Assembly: GCF_007992715.1 (NCBI RefSeq)
Contig: NZ_BKAU01000001.1
Location: forward strand, 1,240,001 to 1,304,000
Direction: 5' to 3'
Source: Chitinophaga cymbidii
Lineage (GTDB): Bacteria; Bacteroidota; Bacteroidia; Chitinophagales; Chitinophagaceae
Length of the DNA stretch: 64,000 nucleotides
A program made the translations under genes and the position numbers. Below, piece by piece: positions 20,301-29,607 of the stretch (position 1 is the stretch's first letter; every line of letters starts with the position of its first letter). The notes under the pieces were generated by a model. It ran no database searches. It saw nothing but the letters and a program-made list of their open reading frames with translations, and was not told where the DNA came from.

Positions 20301-21458
20301 GCCTTTAAGTTCACGCCGGAAGGCGGTTCGGTGGATGTGAGCGTGGACATTTCGGAACAGGAAGACCAGACCTGGCTGGAGATCAGGGTAAAAGACAGTG
20401 GCATTGGCATACCGGAGGAACGGCAGGCGAAGATCTTTGAGCGGTTCTTCCAGAACGAGGTGCCGGGGGCGCTGGTGAGCCAGGGCAGCGGCATCGGGCT
20501 GGCCATTACACGGGAATTCGTGAAGCTGGCCAATGGCACTATTTCGGTAACGAGCGAAGTGGATAAAGGCAGCTGCTTTACCCTGCGGTTGCCCTGTGAA
20601 TTGCTGGAAGGCATCGTACCCCGGAAGGATAACCCTCCCGGCCAAAAGGCAGACCCGCCATCCCGGCCCGCGGACACCAAAGGAAAAAAGAAACAAACCG
20701 TGCTGCTGGTGGAAGACAATGAAGACTTCCTGTTTTACCTGAAAGACAACCTCAAGGCTTTTTATAATATTATAGAAGCAACGGACGGCGGGGCCGGATG
20801 GCAGAAAACCCTGTCCGCCCACCCAGACCTGGTGGTCAGCGATGTGAACATGCCGGTCATGGACGGCATGGAGCTTTGCCGGAAGATCAAAGGCGATCCC
20901 CGCACCCGCCAGATACCGGTCATCCTGCTGACGGCCATGGTGGAGGAAGAGGAGCAGCTGAAAGGGCTGGAGATGGGCGCGGTGGATTATATGATCAAAC
21001 CGGTGAACTTCGAGATCATGCTGTCCAGGCTCCGTAATATCCTCGCGCAGCAGACCGCGGTAAAGCACGTGATCGTCAGTTCCCTGAAAACAGACAACGA
21101 AGCCCCCGCGCCTTCCCCGGACGAGACCTTCATGCGGAAAGTGCTGCAGATAGTGGAAGAGAACATGTCCAACGCCGAGTTCTCCGTAACGGAGCTAAGC
21201 CGTGCGCTGTGCATGAACCGGGTGTCTGTATACAAACGTATTTTTTCCCTGACCGGCCAGCCGCCCACTGAGCTGATCCGTTCACTGCGGCTCCGCCGTG
21301 CGGCCGAGCTGCTGTCCACTACCGAAATGAACATCACGGAGGTGGCTTATGAAGTAGGCTTCAATAATCCCAAATACTTCGCGCGGTACTTCAAGATAGC
21401 GTTCGACATGCTGCCGTCCGCCTACGTGGCGGAGCAGCGCCGGAAATTAAGTTCCTGA
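17385..21458 (+). CDS. Hybrid two-component system regulator (HTCS) of PUL 2
   Basis: One polypeptide of about 1357 residues combines sensor and regulator. A signal peptide (FQIPLLLCILLNAYAQ) follows the GTG at 17385, preferred to the TTG at 17355. Then come about 14 Reg_prop propeller repeats (recurring W-x-G-T/S), a Y_Y_Y domain, one transmembrane helix (TYVLLAALILFLA), HisKA with FTNVSHELRTP, an HATPase with GSGIGLAI, a receiver with SDVNMPVMDG, and an AraC-type HTH. Such proteins bind an oligosaccharide directly in the periplasm and activate the linked PUL. SusC/SusD of PUL 2 follow 220 bases downstream. Confidence 0.96.
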   Translation: MIRKCFQIPLLLCILLNAYAQRPSYRFTSLNINNGLSNNQVNCIYKDAAGFMWFGTMSGLNRYDGYTFRVFRHNMADTFSINEDYISGIFPVPGNKMYVKTRNGDNIYDPSTEKFSEAPDWLKSKGLPDIAVICIHRAGNSFWLAAESGLYKIDSSGKAFKLLARTAGQPVIADIKTDSKGNAVILYNNGHIEMRDARSHQVIYRDTAVAAMLGKQRMALMLFIDAQDDIWTYAPGNDFGVVYLNPREKNIRQLSSKNGILNNDIVYSIIQDEQGLIWVGTDHGGINVIDKQGFRSSFMLNKEDDEKSIAENAIYSLYKDDLGIIWCGTYKRGISYFAESMGKFSLYTDKSSGGSGLGYKDVNCFAEDKNGNIWIGTNGGGLIYFDRAAGRFSRYRHNPSDDNSISNDVIVSLYMDRRDNLWIGYYFGGMDHYANGKFTHFRHKHTDPNSLAGKSVWRMYEDQRNNFWVGTLGGGLDRFDRSNGIFYHNNADLPNSVHSNFITSFAEDKNGDLWIGTSYGIDVLDKAKGIFLHYLSATHQLSNDNVNILLCDRNNNMWAGTRAGLNVFDPTTRTFKSFRVEDGLPDNNIISMLEDNEGHIWVSTSNGLGKITVLQDADGIGIRCRSYDDADGLQGRAFNVNAALKLRSGELVFGGTEGFNIFDPSTIPQNHHKPSIVFTDLQIFNRKVAVHEELHHRVILPQSLSTIKEIVLRHNENDFSIDFAALNYVNTDKNRYAYMLEGFNKEWSTIDGKTRRLTYTNINPGDYTLHVKAANEDGIWNDEGISLNIRILPPFWKTPLAYATYVLLAALILFLARKAVIRRARRRFALEHERAEAHRLHELDMMKIRLFTNVSHELRTPVSLILTSANELIRNGKPADEKHKFQLIHRNARRLLNLVNQLMDFRKMEMRELKSTPTPGDVAGFVKEVVQSFTDLAERKSISFSYHTTREHLYTMFDHGKMERILFNLLSNAFKFTPEGGSVDVSVDISEQEDQTWLEIRVKDSGIGIPEERQAKIFERFFQNEVPGALVSQGSGIGLAITREFVKLANGTISVTSEVDKGSCFTLRLPCELLEGIVPRKDNPPGQKADPPSRPADTKGKKKQTVLLVEDNEDFLFYLKDNLKAFYNIIEATDGGAGWQKTLSAHPDLVVSDVNMPVMDGMELCRKIKGDPRTRQIPVILLTAMVEEEEQLKGLEMGAVDYMIKPVNFEIMLSRLRNILAQQTAVKHVIVSSLKTDNEAPAPSPDETFMRKVLQIVEENMSNAEFSVTELSRALCMNRVSVYKRIFSLTGQPPTELIRSLRLRRAAELLSTTEMNITEVAYEVGFNNPKYFARYFKIAFDMLPSAYVAEQRRKLSS

Positions 21459-21553
21459 CCGCAGGCAACCGGAGATACCCCCCAAATTAACATCCGGTAC
21501 CCCTCCCGCAACATATCGTCCCGGATAATAAACATCCTGCTCACCTCCTTCCC

Positions 21554-21580
21554 GTCCGATACCGGTAATTTTATCCGGAC
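21554..21580. promoter_or_regulatory. Inverted repeat in the PUL 2 susC upstream region
   Basis: The arms at 21554-21561 and 21572-21580 are complementary apart from one bulged base and enclose a -7-like TAATTTTA (21566-21573, seven of eight bases of TAnnTTTG). It is the only clear structure in the 220-base gap between the HTCS gene and susC. It could be the target of the HTCS or part of the promoter; the evidence is position and symmetry only. Confidence 0.3.
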
Positions 21581-21678
21581 GTTATGAACATGCCTTGTAC
21601 CCATTCATCTATGTATTGAAAAGGTCAACCAGGATCGGTGAACAATGAACATTCCGAGTAAATTTTAATCTTCTACGT

Positions 21679-24600
21679 ATGAAAAAAAACACTATTGCAG
21701 GGCACTCATCCCTTGTGGTATGGGTCATGATCGCTGCCCTGTCATGGACGATGCCTGTTCTTGCACAAAGCCCCGGCAGCAGCGGGCGCAAAGTTTCCGG
21801 CACCATTACCGCCCAGGCCACGGGCGGCCCCATTCCCGGCGCCTCCATCCTGATCAAAGGGACTACTACGGCTACCGCCAGTGACGCGCAGGGCCGGTTT
21901 TCCATCGCCGCCGAACCGGGACAGGTGATCAGGATCTCTTCCCTTGGATTTGCCCCCAAAGAGCTGAAAGTTGGCACATCCGTCGTGATCAATGTTAGTC
22001 TTGATGACGACTACCGCACCCTCAACGACCTCGTAGTGGTCGGTTACGGTAAAATGAAAAAGACAGACCAGAGCAGCGCCCAGGTTTCCATCAGCTCCGC
22101 GGACATCAACAGAACTATCAACACCACCATAGACCAGGCCATACAGGGCCGCGCGGCCGGTGTGTACGTTACGCAGAACTCCGGCCAGCCGGGCGGAGGC
22201 ATCTCCGTGAACATCCGGGGCATTAATTCTTTAAGCGGAACGAACGAGCCGCTGTATGTTATTGACGGTGTGCAAATGCAACCGGCAACGGTTTCCTACG
22301 GCAACACCAGCTCCGTGAACCCGCTGGCGGGCATCAACCCCTCAGACATCGAATCCATCGACATCCTGCAAGGCCCCTCCGCCACAGCGGTCTACGGATC
22401 ACGCGCTACCAACGGCGTAGTGCTCGTTACCACCAAACGCGGCAAAGCCGGGAAAATGAAGATCAGCTACAGCTTCCTGCAATCCCTGCAGGACAAGCCC
22501 GATGTGCTGCCCACCATGACCCTGCCGCAGTTCGCGCAGATGAAAAACGAGATAGACGCATTATTGGGCCGCACGCCCACACCGGAATTCCAGGACCCCT
22601 CCCTGCTCAGTGACGGCACCAACTGGCAGGACGCCCTGTTCAAAACAGCGCCCCTGCAAAAACACCAGCTTACGGTAAGCGGCGGCGCGGGCAATACCTC
22701 GTATTATATGTCCGGCGAATACCTCAGCCAGGAAGGCGTAGCCATCGGATCTGACTTCAACCGCTATTCCTTCCGCCTGAACCTGGACAACCAGGCATTC
22801 AACTGGCTGAAGCTGAGCGCTTCCCTGAACTTCTACCAGACAAAAGAAAAGCTGGCATCCACCAGTGAAGACGTGATCAGAAACGCCGTCAACCTCGCGC
22901 CCAACGTCGCCGTAAAAAACCCTGACGGCACCTGGGGCGGCGCCACGGAAAACGAATTCGGCAGCAACGCGAAGTTCTCCCCGCTGAACCCCGTTGCCAT
23001 CGCCCATCTTGTCAGCAACGACTATAAAAAGACCGGCGGGCTGGGCGGGCTCTCCGCGGACATCAACATCCTCAAAGGACTAACATTCCGCACCAGCTTC
23101 AACGGCAACTTTGAATATGCGGACGGCAGCAAGTTCACCCCCACCTACCGGCTCGGCTACAACTCCAATGAAAAAGCCAGCCTGAGCGTGAACAACAGCC
23201 GCAACTTCTACTGGAACCTGAATGAGCTGCTGCAATACAATACGAACATCGGCAAACACAGCATCGGCGTGATGCTGAGCCATGAAGCGCAGGCGTGGAA
23301 CTACCAGAGCTTCTCCGCCCAGAGAACAGGCTTCGCCAGCAACGACATTCCCTCCCTGAACCTCGGCGACGCGCTGGGACAAACACTGGGCAGCGGTAAG
23401 GGATCGGGCGCGCTGGAATCTTACCTCGGCCGCGTGAACTATACTTACGACAACAAATACATCCTGCAACTGGCCGGCAGGGCGGACGGCTCCTCCAACT
23501 TCGGGCCGGAAAACAAATGGGGTTACTTCCCTTCCGTATCCGTGGCGTGGCGGGTATCTGAAGAACCGTTCATGAAAGGGGTCAGCTTCATCAGCGACCT
23601 GAAGGTCCGCGGGGAATTCGGCACCACGGGCAACAACGGCAGCGGCGGCGCGCAATATTCCGCGCTGAACTCCGTGACCACGCCCTGGGGCGCCGGCTTC
23701 CGCACCGGGCAATACGGGAACGCGGGGCTCAAATGGGAATCCACCGAAACAAAGAACATCGGCATGAACATCAGCCTGTTCCGCGACCGCATACAGATAG
23801 AAGCCGATTACTACATAAAGAAAACGGATAACCTCCTGATGCCGAACCCACTGCCTGCTTACATGGGCACACAGGGAGAAGGGGGCATCAATCCACCCAT
23901 CGTGAATATCGGCGCGCTGCAGAACAAAGGGTTCGGCATCACCGTCAACACCGTGAACATCGATAACGAAAGCGGCTTCACCTGGCGGACCAATTTCAAC
24001 ATCTCCTCCTTCAAAACAAAGATCACCCGCTTTTACTCCGATGCCGCTTTCCTCGCAAGGACAGCCTGGTACATGAACAACTTCGCCGCCCGCTCCGTGG
24101 TGGGGCAGGCGCCCTGGCTGTTTTACGGGTATGTGGCGGAAGGGGTCTTTGCTTCCGTTGAAGAGATCAACAACAGCGCCATCCCCACGCAGTCAGACGG
24201 CAGCCGGTTGCCGGTACAGGAGAACGGTGGCGTATGGGTGGGCGATATAAAGTATAAAGACCTGAATGGTGACTCCCTCATCGATTCGCGGGACCAGACC
24301 TTTATCGGCAATCCCTGGCCCAAGCTGACGTTCGGCCTTACCAATACTTTTTCGTTCCGGGGGTTTGACCTGAGCATACTGGTAACCGCCGCGCAGGGGA
24401 ATGATATCTATAACTATCTCCGTTACGATAATACGAACCCCAACAACATCACGCTCGGCAGGAACCTGTTCAGGGAAACATTCGACTACGCCCGCGTGTC
24501 AACGGATGCCGGCAAGGCCACCCTGCTCAATCCCGGCACTACCGTTCCCCGGATCGTTGCTACGGACGTGAACGGCAATGGCAACCGCTTTACCAATTTC

Positions 24601-24876
24601 TTTGTGGAAGATGGTTCCTATATCCGGATCAAGAACGTGCAGCTGGGTTACAACATCCCGGCTTCGTGGATCAGGCAGCAGAACGTGATCAAAAGCATCC
24701 GGCTTTCCGCCAGCGTGCAGAACCTCGCCACTTTTACAAAGTATAAAGGATACGATCCGGAAGTGGGCGCTTACCTCGGAAAGGAAGTGCAGCTGAACAG
24801 CCAGTTCATCGGCGTGGACGCCGGCCGCTACCCGCTTACAAGGCTTTACTCCGCCGGCATCACGGTTGATTTCTAA
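21679..24876 (+). CDS. SusC/RagA TonB-linked outer membrane transporter without STN domain (PUL 2)
   Basis: The 1065-residue protein has a signal peptide (SWTMPVLAQS) and goes straight to a carboxypeptidase-D-like domain (KVSGTITAQATGGPIPGASI), then TonB-box region (DLVVVGYGKMKK), plug (INSLSGTNEPLYVIDGVQ, GINPSDIESIDILQGPSA) and barrel. It lacks the STN domain present in the SusC proteins of PULs 1 and 3, which fits control by an HTCS rather than by a FecR/ECF pair. Together with the SusD 18 bases downstream it forms the importer of PUL 2. Confidence 0.97.
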   Translation: MKKNTIAGHSSLVVWVMIAALSWTMPVLAQSPGSSGRKVSGTITAQATGGPIPGASILIKGTTTATASDAQGRFSIAAEPGQVIRISSLGFAPKELKVGTSVVINVSLDDDYRTLNDLVVVGYGKMKKTDQSSAQVSISSADINRTINTTIDQAIQGRAAGVYVTQNSGQPGGGISVNIRGINSLSGTNEPLYVIDGVQMQPATVSYGNTSSVNPLAGINPSDIESIDILQGPSATAVYGSRATNGVVLVTTKRGKAGKMKISYSFLQSLQDKPDVLPTMTLPQFAQMKNEIDALLGRTPTPEFQDPSLLSDGTNWQDALFKTAPLQKHQLTVSGGAGNTSYYMSGEYLSQEGVAIGSDFNRYSFRLNLDNQAFNWLKLSASLNFYQTKEKLASTSEDVIRNAVNLAPNVAVKNPDGTWGGATENEFGSNAKFSPLNPVAIAHLVSNDYKKTGGLGGLSADINILKGLTFRTSFNGNFEYADGSKFTPTYRLGYNSNEKASLSVNNSRNFYWNLNELLQYNTNIGKHSIGVMLSHEAQAWNYQSFSAQRTGFASNDIPSLNLGDALGQTLGSGKGSGALESYLGRVNYTYDNKYILQLAGRADGSSNFGPENKWGYFPSVSVAWRVSEEPFMKGVSFISDLKVRGEFGTTGNNGSGGAQYSALNSVTTPWGAGFRTGQYGNAGLKWESTETKNIGMNISLFRDRIQIEADYYIKKTDNLLMPNPLPAYMGTQGEGGINPPIVNIGALQNKGFGITVNTVNIDNESGFTWRTNFNISSFKTKITRFYSDAAFLARTAWYMNNFAARSVVGQAPWLFYGYVAEGVFASVEEINNSAIPTQSDGSRLPVQENGGVWVGDIKYKDLNGDSLIDSRDQTFIGNPWPKLTFGLTNTFSFRGFDLSILVTAAQGNDIYNYLRYDNTNPNNITLGRNLFRETFDYARVSTDAGKATLLNPGTTVPRIVATDVNGNGNRFTNFFVEDGSYIRIKNVQLGYNIPASWIRQQNVIKSIRLSASVQNLATFTKYKGYDPEVGAYLGKEVQLNSQFIGVDAGRYPLTRLYSAGITVDF

Positions 24877-24894
24877 CAACAAAATCCCATCAAA

Positions 24895-26535
24895 ATGAAA
24901 AAAAATATCCATATAGCTGCCTTGATGTTTGTGCTTACGGCAACAGGCTGCAGCAAAGATTTCCTGAACAGGCCGCCGGAAGACGCCATCGTGGATGTGA
25001 ACTTTTACAGCACCTCCGAACAGGTGCTGGCCGCTACCGCGCCTTTGTATAACATCGTCTGGTTTGCGTATAACGACAAAGCATCGCACGGCATCGGCGA
25101 CGCGAGAGGAGGCAATCTGATGTCCAACTCCTACCAGCTGGAAAACATCAAAATGCAAACCACAGACGTTACCGGTGAAGTGTACAGTTCATGGACATCG
25201 TTCTTCAATGTGGTGGCGCAATCGAACATGGCCATTGGCAATCTCACGAAGTACACCTCGCCGGAAGTGCCGGATAACGTGAAGATGGCGGGCATCGCCG
25301 AAGGGCGGTTCATGCGCGGGCTGGCATATGCTTACCTCGTGCAGAACTGGGGACCTGTGCCGGTGATCGTGGATAATAATGTACTGCTGACAGATACCTC
25401 CATTACCCGGAACACCGTGGAATCTGTATGGGAATTCATCATCCGCGATTTCCGTTTTGCCGCGCAAAACCTGCCTGCTACCCCCATGCAAAAGGGACGG
25501 TTGACGAAATGGGCGGCGGAAGGCATGCTCGCTAAAATGTTCCTCACCCGCGCGGGCGTTGGCGTCACCGGCACCCGTAAGCAGCAGGACCTGGACAGCG
25601 CCGCATGGTACGCGAAAGACGCGATAGCAAAAAGCGGGGCGGTGTTGATGAGCAATTATGAAGACCTCTTCCTGACAAAGAATAACAATAATTCCGAAAG
25701 CCTCTTTGCCCTGCAATGGAAGTATGACGGCGACTGGGGAACACAAAACAGCGTGCAGGCGTTCCTGGCGTATGGCAGCGAGATTACAGGCTTTGATGAC
25801 GGATGGGGCGGCGACCTCGGCGCTTCGCTCGATATACTGAAGCTGTACGCAGCGGCCGATAAACGGCGGAAAGCCACTTTCATGTTCCCGGGAGAACATT
25901 ATTCATACATACATCAGTCCGTGGACGATCCCGACAATCCCGGCAGAAAGATCATACAGGAACTGCAGGTGCCCTGGAACTGGGTGGGACAGGAACGATA
26001 TAACACCCGCGCATGGGTAAAAAAATATGTAGTAGGCCGTCCGGAAGACAATGATGGCAAAGTCACGAAACAGCATACAGAAATAAATACCTATATGTTG
26101 CGCCTGGCGGAATTATACCTCATCTATGCGGAGGCCGTGCTCGGCAATGCCGCTACCACTTCCGACGCACTGGCGCTGCAATGCTATAACGCGGTGCGGA
26201 CAAGAGCCGGCCTGCCCGCAAAGAACGCCATCACCTGGGATGATATTTTTGTTGAACGGCGGCTGGAACTGGCGATGGAAGGACAGGCATGGTATGATAT
26301 CGTACGCCTGCATTATTATAATCCGGCGAAAGCGCTTGACATGCTGAACGACCAGGACCGCGGCACTTACAGGATCGTTCCCAATGCAGCTACGAACGCT
26401 ACGTCATGGACGGTTACTTCTGAAGAGGAGATCTACTACCCGGTAACGGAAAGTAATTTCCATCTGCCTTATCCGGCCGCGGAAATGTCCGCCGCGCCCA
26501 ATCTCCGCAAACCACCGGTACCATACGAATTCTAA
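24895..26535 (+). CDS. SusD/RagB family nutrient-binding outer membrane lipoprotein (PUL 2)
   Basis: The 546-residue product starts with a lipoprotein signal (LMFVLTATGCSKD) and shows the SusD opening FLNRPPEDAIVDVNFYSTSEQVLAA, TPR-like helices (GRFMRGLAYAYLVQNWGPVPV), the late block FVERRLELAMEGQAWYDIVRL and the family ending YYPVTESNFHLPYP. It forms a surface lid for the preceding SusC. The gene is followed after 36 bases by the IPT glycan-binding lipoprotein. Confidence 0.97.
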   Translation: MKKNIHIAALMFVLTATGCSKDFLNRPPEDAIVDVNFYSTSEQVLAATAPLYNIVWFAYNDKASHGIGDARGGNLMSNSYQLENIKMQTTDVTGEVYSSWTSFFNVVAQSNMAIGNLTKYTSPEVPDNVKMAGIAEGRFMRGLAYAYLVQNWGPVPVIVDNNVLLTDTSITRNTVESVWEFIIRDFRFAAQNLPATPMQKGRLTKWAAEGMLAKMFLTRAGVGVTGTRKQQDLDSAAWYAKDAIAKSGAVLMSNYEDLFLTKNNNNSESLFALQWKYDGDWGTQNSVQAFLAYGSEITGFDDGWGGDLGASLDILKLYAAADKRRKATFMFPGEHYSYIHQSVDDPDNPGRKIIQELQVPWNWVGQERYNTRAWVKKYVVGRPEDNDGKVTKQHTEINTYMLRLAELYLIYAEAVLGNAATTSDALALQCYNAVRTRAGLPAKNAITWDDIFVERRLELAMEGQAWYDIVRLHYYNPAKALDMLNDQDRGTYRIVPNAATNATSWTVTSEEEIYYPVTESNFHLPYPAAEMSAAPNLRKPPVPYEF

Positions 26536-26571
26536 AGAAGCAGTATTACTCAACATATAATCATCAACGTT

Positions 26572-27828
26572 ATGACACGATATCATTTCACTGCTGCCAA
26601 AAGATCAAGGCTACTGCTCCTATGCCTTATAGCCTGCGGCCTGTTCCTCATCAACGCCTGCAAAAAAGATAACGGCGTGGGCGGTCCTCCCATGATCACG
26701 GCCGTGAGCCTGCTGGATGCCGAAAGCCGCGACAGCACCTTCGTAAAAGCCTTGCCGGGCACGCTGGTACTGATACGCGGAGAGAATCTGGGAGGGATCG
26801 TAAAAGTATATTTCAACGATATGGAATCATACTTCAACCAGACCTACAATACAACCACCAGCCTCATCATGACCATACCGGACAATGCTCCGACGGAAGC
26901 CACTAATCCGGATGTGCCCAACAAGATTCGCATCGTGACCAGCCATGGCGAGGCTACGTACGATTTTGTAGTGGACATACCGCCGCCTTCCATCTTGGCC
27001 ATTTCCAATGAAAATGCTTTGCCGGGCGATACGCTTTTTATTTTCGGTTCCAGCTTGTGGTTGATAGAAAAAGTAATCTTCCCCGGCGGAAGGGAAATAA
27101 CGGAGCTGATGGGAGATGCCGATGGCAGCTGGCTTGGCATGGTGATGCCCGACCTCGGAACTGATACGGGAAGGATCGTGATCATCGCGGGATATGGCAC
27201 CACCATGTCTGACGGCCCGCTGAACGATCACCAGAGCGGAGACGTTATCAGCAATCTCACGGACAACGGCGAGCCCGGCGAAAACCCTGTATTCAACTGG
27301 GCGTGGTGGGGCGCGAACCGCACCAGCGATCCGGCCCTGTTCCCGGGTACCAGGGGTGCTTACCTGCAGAACGTCTTCGGTGGTGTGGGCGCGAACGACG
27401 GTGGCTGGTGGATCGGCAACCGCTCCGGCAACTTCAATGATGTGCCCATGTTCACCGCCGCGATCATGACGCAGCAGGCTTCCAACTATGCGCTGAAGTT
27501 CGAGATCAACACCAAGGAACCCTGGACCGCCGGCGTAAACGTATTGCGGTTTGGCGAAAGCTACGCCTACCGCTTCAAGCCCTGGGAAACCGCCCCCAAC
27601 CAGGAATTCCACACGGAAAACAGATGGCGGACGGTTACCATCCCGTTGTCGGAATTCAAAACCATGGCGGACAACGTGGAAGGTACAGGCGCGGGCGCGA
27701 TGGTGATGGGCGACCTGCTGAAACCGGGCGGCGTAGTGGCCTTTGGCTACCGCTTTGTGACGGAAGACGCACCAGTGGAGGTGTTCAACGCCGCCTTCGA
27801 TAATTTCCGGATCATTAAAATACGATAG
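26572..27828 (+). CDS. Surface glycan-binding lipoprotein with IPT/TIG domains (SGBP-B type)
   Basis: The 418-residue protein has a lipoprotein signal (LLLCLIACGLFLINACKK). Two IPT/TIG immunoglobulin-like domains occupy about 40-215 (GTLVLIRGENLGGIVKVYFND; NALPGDTLFIFGSSLWLIEKVIFPGG). The C-terminal 190 residues, rich in Trp (FNWAWWGAN, GGWWIGNRSGNF, AYRFKPWETA, NRWRTVTIPLSEF), resemble the xyloglucan-binding domain of Bacteroides SGBP-B. Such proteins hold the polysaccharide at the surface next to SusCD. The exact glycan is not known. Confidence 0.85.
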   Translation: MTRYHFTAAKRSRLLLLCLIACGLFLINACKKDNGVGGPPMITAVSLLDAESRDSTFVKALPGTLVLIRGENLGGIVKVYFNDMESYFNQTYNTTTSLIMTIPDNAPTEATNPDVPNKIRIVTSHGEATYDFVVDIPPPSILAISNENALPGDTLFIFGSSLWLIEKVIFPGGREITELMGDADGSWLGMVMPDLGTDTGRIVIIAGYGTTMSDGPLNDHQSGDVISNLTDNGEPGENPVFNWAWWGANRTSDPALFPGTRGAYLQNVFGGVGANDGGWWIGNRSGNFNDVPMFTAAIMTQQASNYALKFEINTKEPWTAGVNVLRFGESYAYRFKPWETAPNQEFHTENRWRTVTIPLSEFKTMADNVEGTGAGAMVMGDLLKPGGVVAFGYRFVTEDAPVEVFNAAFDNFRIIKIR

Positions 27829-27833
27829 CAATA

Positions 27834-29588
27834 ATGAGGAGCGCACTGATTGGAAAGTTGCCGGGGATGTGGCTGTTCGGCCTCGCAATAGTTGTCCTGG
27901 CCTGTAAGAAAAATGGTTCCGGTAATGGGACGGGAAATAACAACGGTGAGGATACCACAAAAACGGTCTTAACGCCGGAAGACCCACCCCTGGCAGCTTC
28001 CATCGGTTTTTTCATGGATGCCTGGGAGCCGAAAAGTTTCACGGCTCCCGCATTCGTGGAAGCTGCGGTGCCCTCAGCCGTGACAGATACCATCATCGTG
28101 GATGCGTCAACGGTGATCTCGAAAATATCTCCCTGCCTCTTTGGTGATAACAGCAACCTGTACCAGACGCAAATGGTCACGGAACCGGTACTGCTCTCGC
28201 ATATCAGCGCACTGCATCCCCGGATCATCCGTTATCCCGGCGGCAACCTCAGCAGCGTTTTTTTCTGGAACGCGCTGCCGGACCAGCCTCCAGCGGATGC
28301 GCCGCCCATGCTCACCGATGCCGCGGGTAATACAACATCCGCCGGTTACTGGTATGGCGGCAATACCGCTGCCTGGACGCTCTCGCTGGACAACTATTAC
28401 AAGATGCTGCAGCAAACCGGCAACGAAGGCATGATCACTGTGAACTACGGCTATGCGCGCTATGGCACCGGAAAAGATCCTGTAGCGGCGGCGGCTCACC
28501 TGGCGGCCGACTGGGTGCGGTATGACAAAGGACGCACTCGCTACTGGGAAATAGGCAATGAAAGCAACGGCACCTGGCAGGCAGGCTACCGGATAGACAT
28601 GGCCAATAATAAGGACGGCCAGCCGCAGATCATCACCGGCGACCTCTACGGCAGGCATTTTTCGGTATTTGCGGATTCCATGCGCAAGGCCGCCGCTGAA
28701 AACGGAAAAACGATCTACATCGGAGCACAGCTGCTGGAGCACGAACCCGTTTACTGGGCCACCGCAACAGACAAAGGATGGAATAGCGGTGTGCTGAAAC
28801 AAACAGGGGAAACCGCCGATTTTTTTATTGTGCACAGCTATTACACACCGTTCAACACCAATTCCAATCCACCGGAAATACTCGCGTCGGCAAAAACGGT
28901 GACCAAAGCCATGCGGGATCACCTCGTGGCGTCCATGACAGCCGCGGGAACGGATATGAAACCCCTGGCGCTGACCGAATGGAATATCTTCGCAACCGGC
29001 GCCCAGCAAATGGTTTCGCAGGTGGCCGGCATGCATGCGGTAATGGTATCCGGCGAACTGATAAAGAACGGCTTTGGCATGGCCAGCCGCTGGGACCTTG
29101 CCAATGCATGGGACAACGGCAACGATCACGGCCTCTTCAGCCAGGGCGAAACTGCTTCCGGTGAAACGAAATGGTCGCCAAGACCCGCCTTCTACTATCG
29201 CTACTTCTTCGGGAAATTCCTGGGCGACAGGGCAATTCCCGCATCCGCTACGGGCAGCAATGCCAACATTCATGCCTATGCGTCTACATTCAGTTCCGGT
29301 GAGGTGTCGCTTACATTGGTGAACGGCACCGTTACCGCAAAACATATCCGTGTCGATTTTAAAAATTTCCTCCCCGGCTCCCGCTTTTACTGGTATACCA
29401 TAACAGGCGGAGAAGGCAATACGGGATTCTCAAGAAAGGCGTACGTGAACGGAGCGGGCCCTTCCGGCATTGCCGGCGGGCCTGATAACTACGCGACCCT
29501 GAAGGCATATGGCGCTGGCACCAAAAACGGTGTGAAGGTTACGTTGCCTGCGATGTCTGTTGTATATCTGGTGGTGGAGAAAAAATGA
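27834..29588 (+). CDS. GH51-like clan A glycoside hydrolase lipoprotein
   Basis: The 584-residue product carries a lipoprotein signal (LFGLAIVVLACKK) and begins only five bases after the SGBP stop. The TIM barrel shows RYPGGNLSSVFFW, a GH51-type strand motif, E243 in WEIGNESNGTW (acid/base, NE pair) and E382 in LTEWN (nucleophile), followed by a C-terminal beta-sandwich. These features place it near alpha-L-arabinofuranosidases of GH51 or allied clan A families. It is predicted to be a surface or periplasmic enzyme cutting the PUL 2 glycan; it is the only glycoside hydrolase visible in that locus. GH39, GH44 or an unclassified family remain possible. Confidence 0.75.
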   Translation: MRSALIGKLPGMWLFGLAIVVLACKKNGSGNGTGNNNGEDTTKTVLTPEDPPLAASIGFFMDAWEPKSFTAPAFVEAAVPSAVTDTIIVDASTVISKISPCLFGDNSNLYQTQMVTEPVLLSHISALHPRIIRYPGGNLSSVFFWNALPDQPPADAPPMLTDAAGNTTSAGYWYGGNTAAWTLSLDNYYKMLQQTGNEGMITVNYGYARYGTGKDPVAAAAHLAADWVRYDKGRTRYWEIGNESNGTWQAGYRIDMANNKDGQPQIITGDLYGRHFSVFADSMRKAAAENGKTIYIGAQLLEHEPVYWATATDKGWNSGVLKQTGETADFFIVHSYYTPFNTNSNPPEILASAKTVTKAMRDHLVASMTAAGTDMKPLALTEWNIFATGAQQMVSQVAGMHAVMVSGELIKNGFGMASRWDLANAWDNGNDHGLFSQGETASGETKWSPRPAFYYRYFFGKFLGDRAIPASATGSNANIHAYASTFSSGEVSLTLVNGTVTAKHIRVDFKNFLPGSRFYWYTITGGEGNTGFSRKAYVNGAGPSGIAGGPDNYATLKAYGAGTKNGVKVTLPAMSVVYLVVEKK

Positions 29589-29607
29589 TCATTTGAAGGG
29601 CATTGAT

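Noticed and set aside
26827-27987. Open frame of 386 codons on the minus strand across the SGBP gene
   Set aside because: Antisense to a lipoprotein with IPT domains; composition is typical of shadow frames.
28107-29345. Open frame of 412 codons on the minus strand antisense to the GH51-like gene
   Set aside because: Fully inside the GH51-like coding region and without any family signature.
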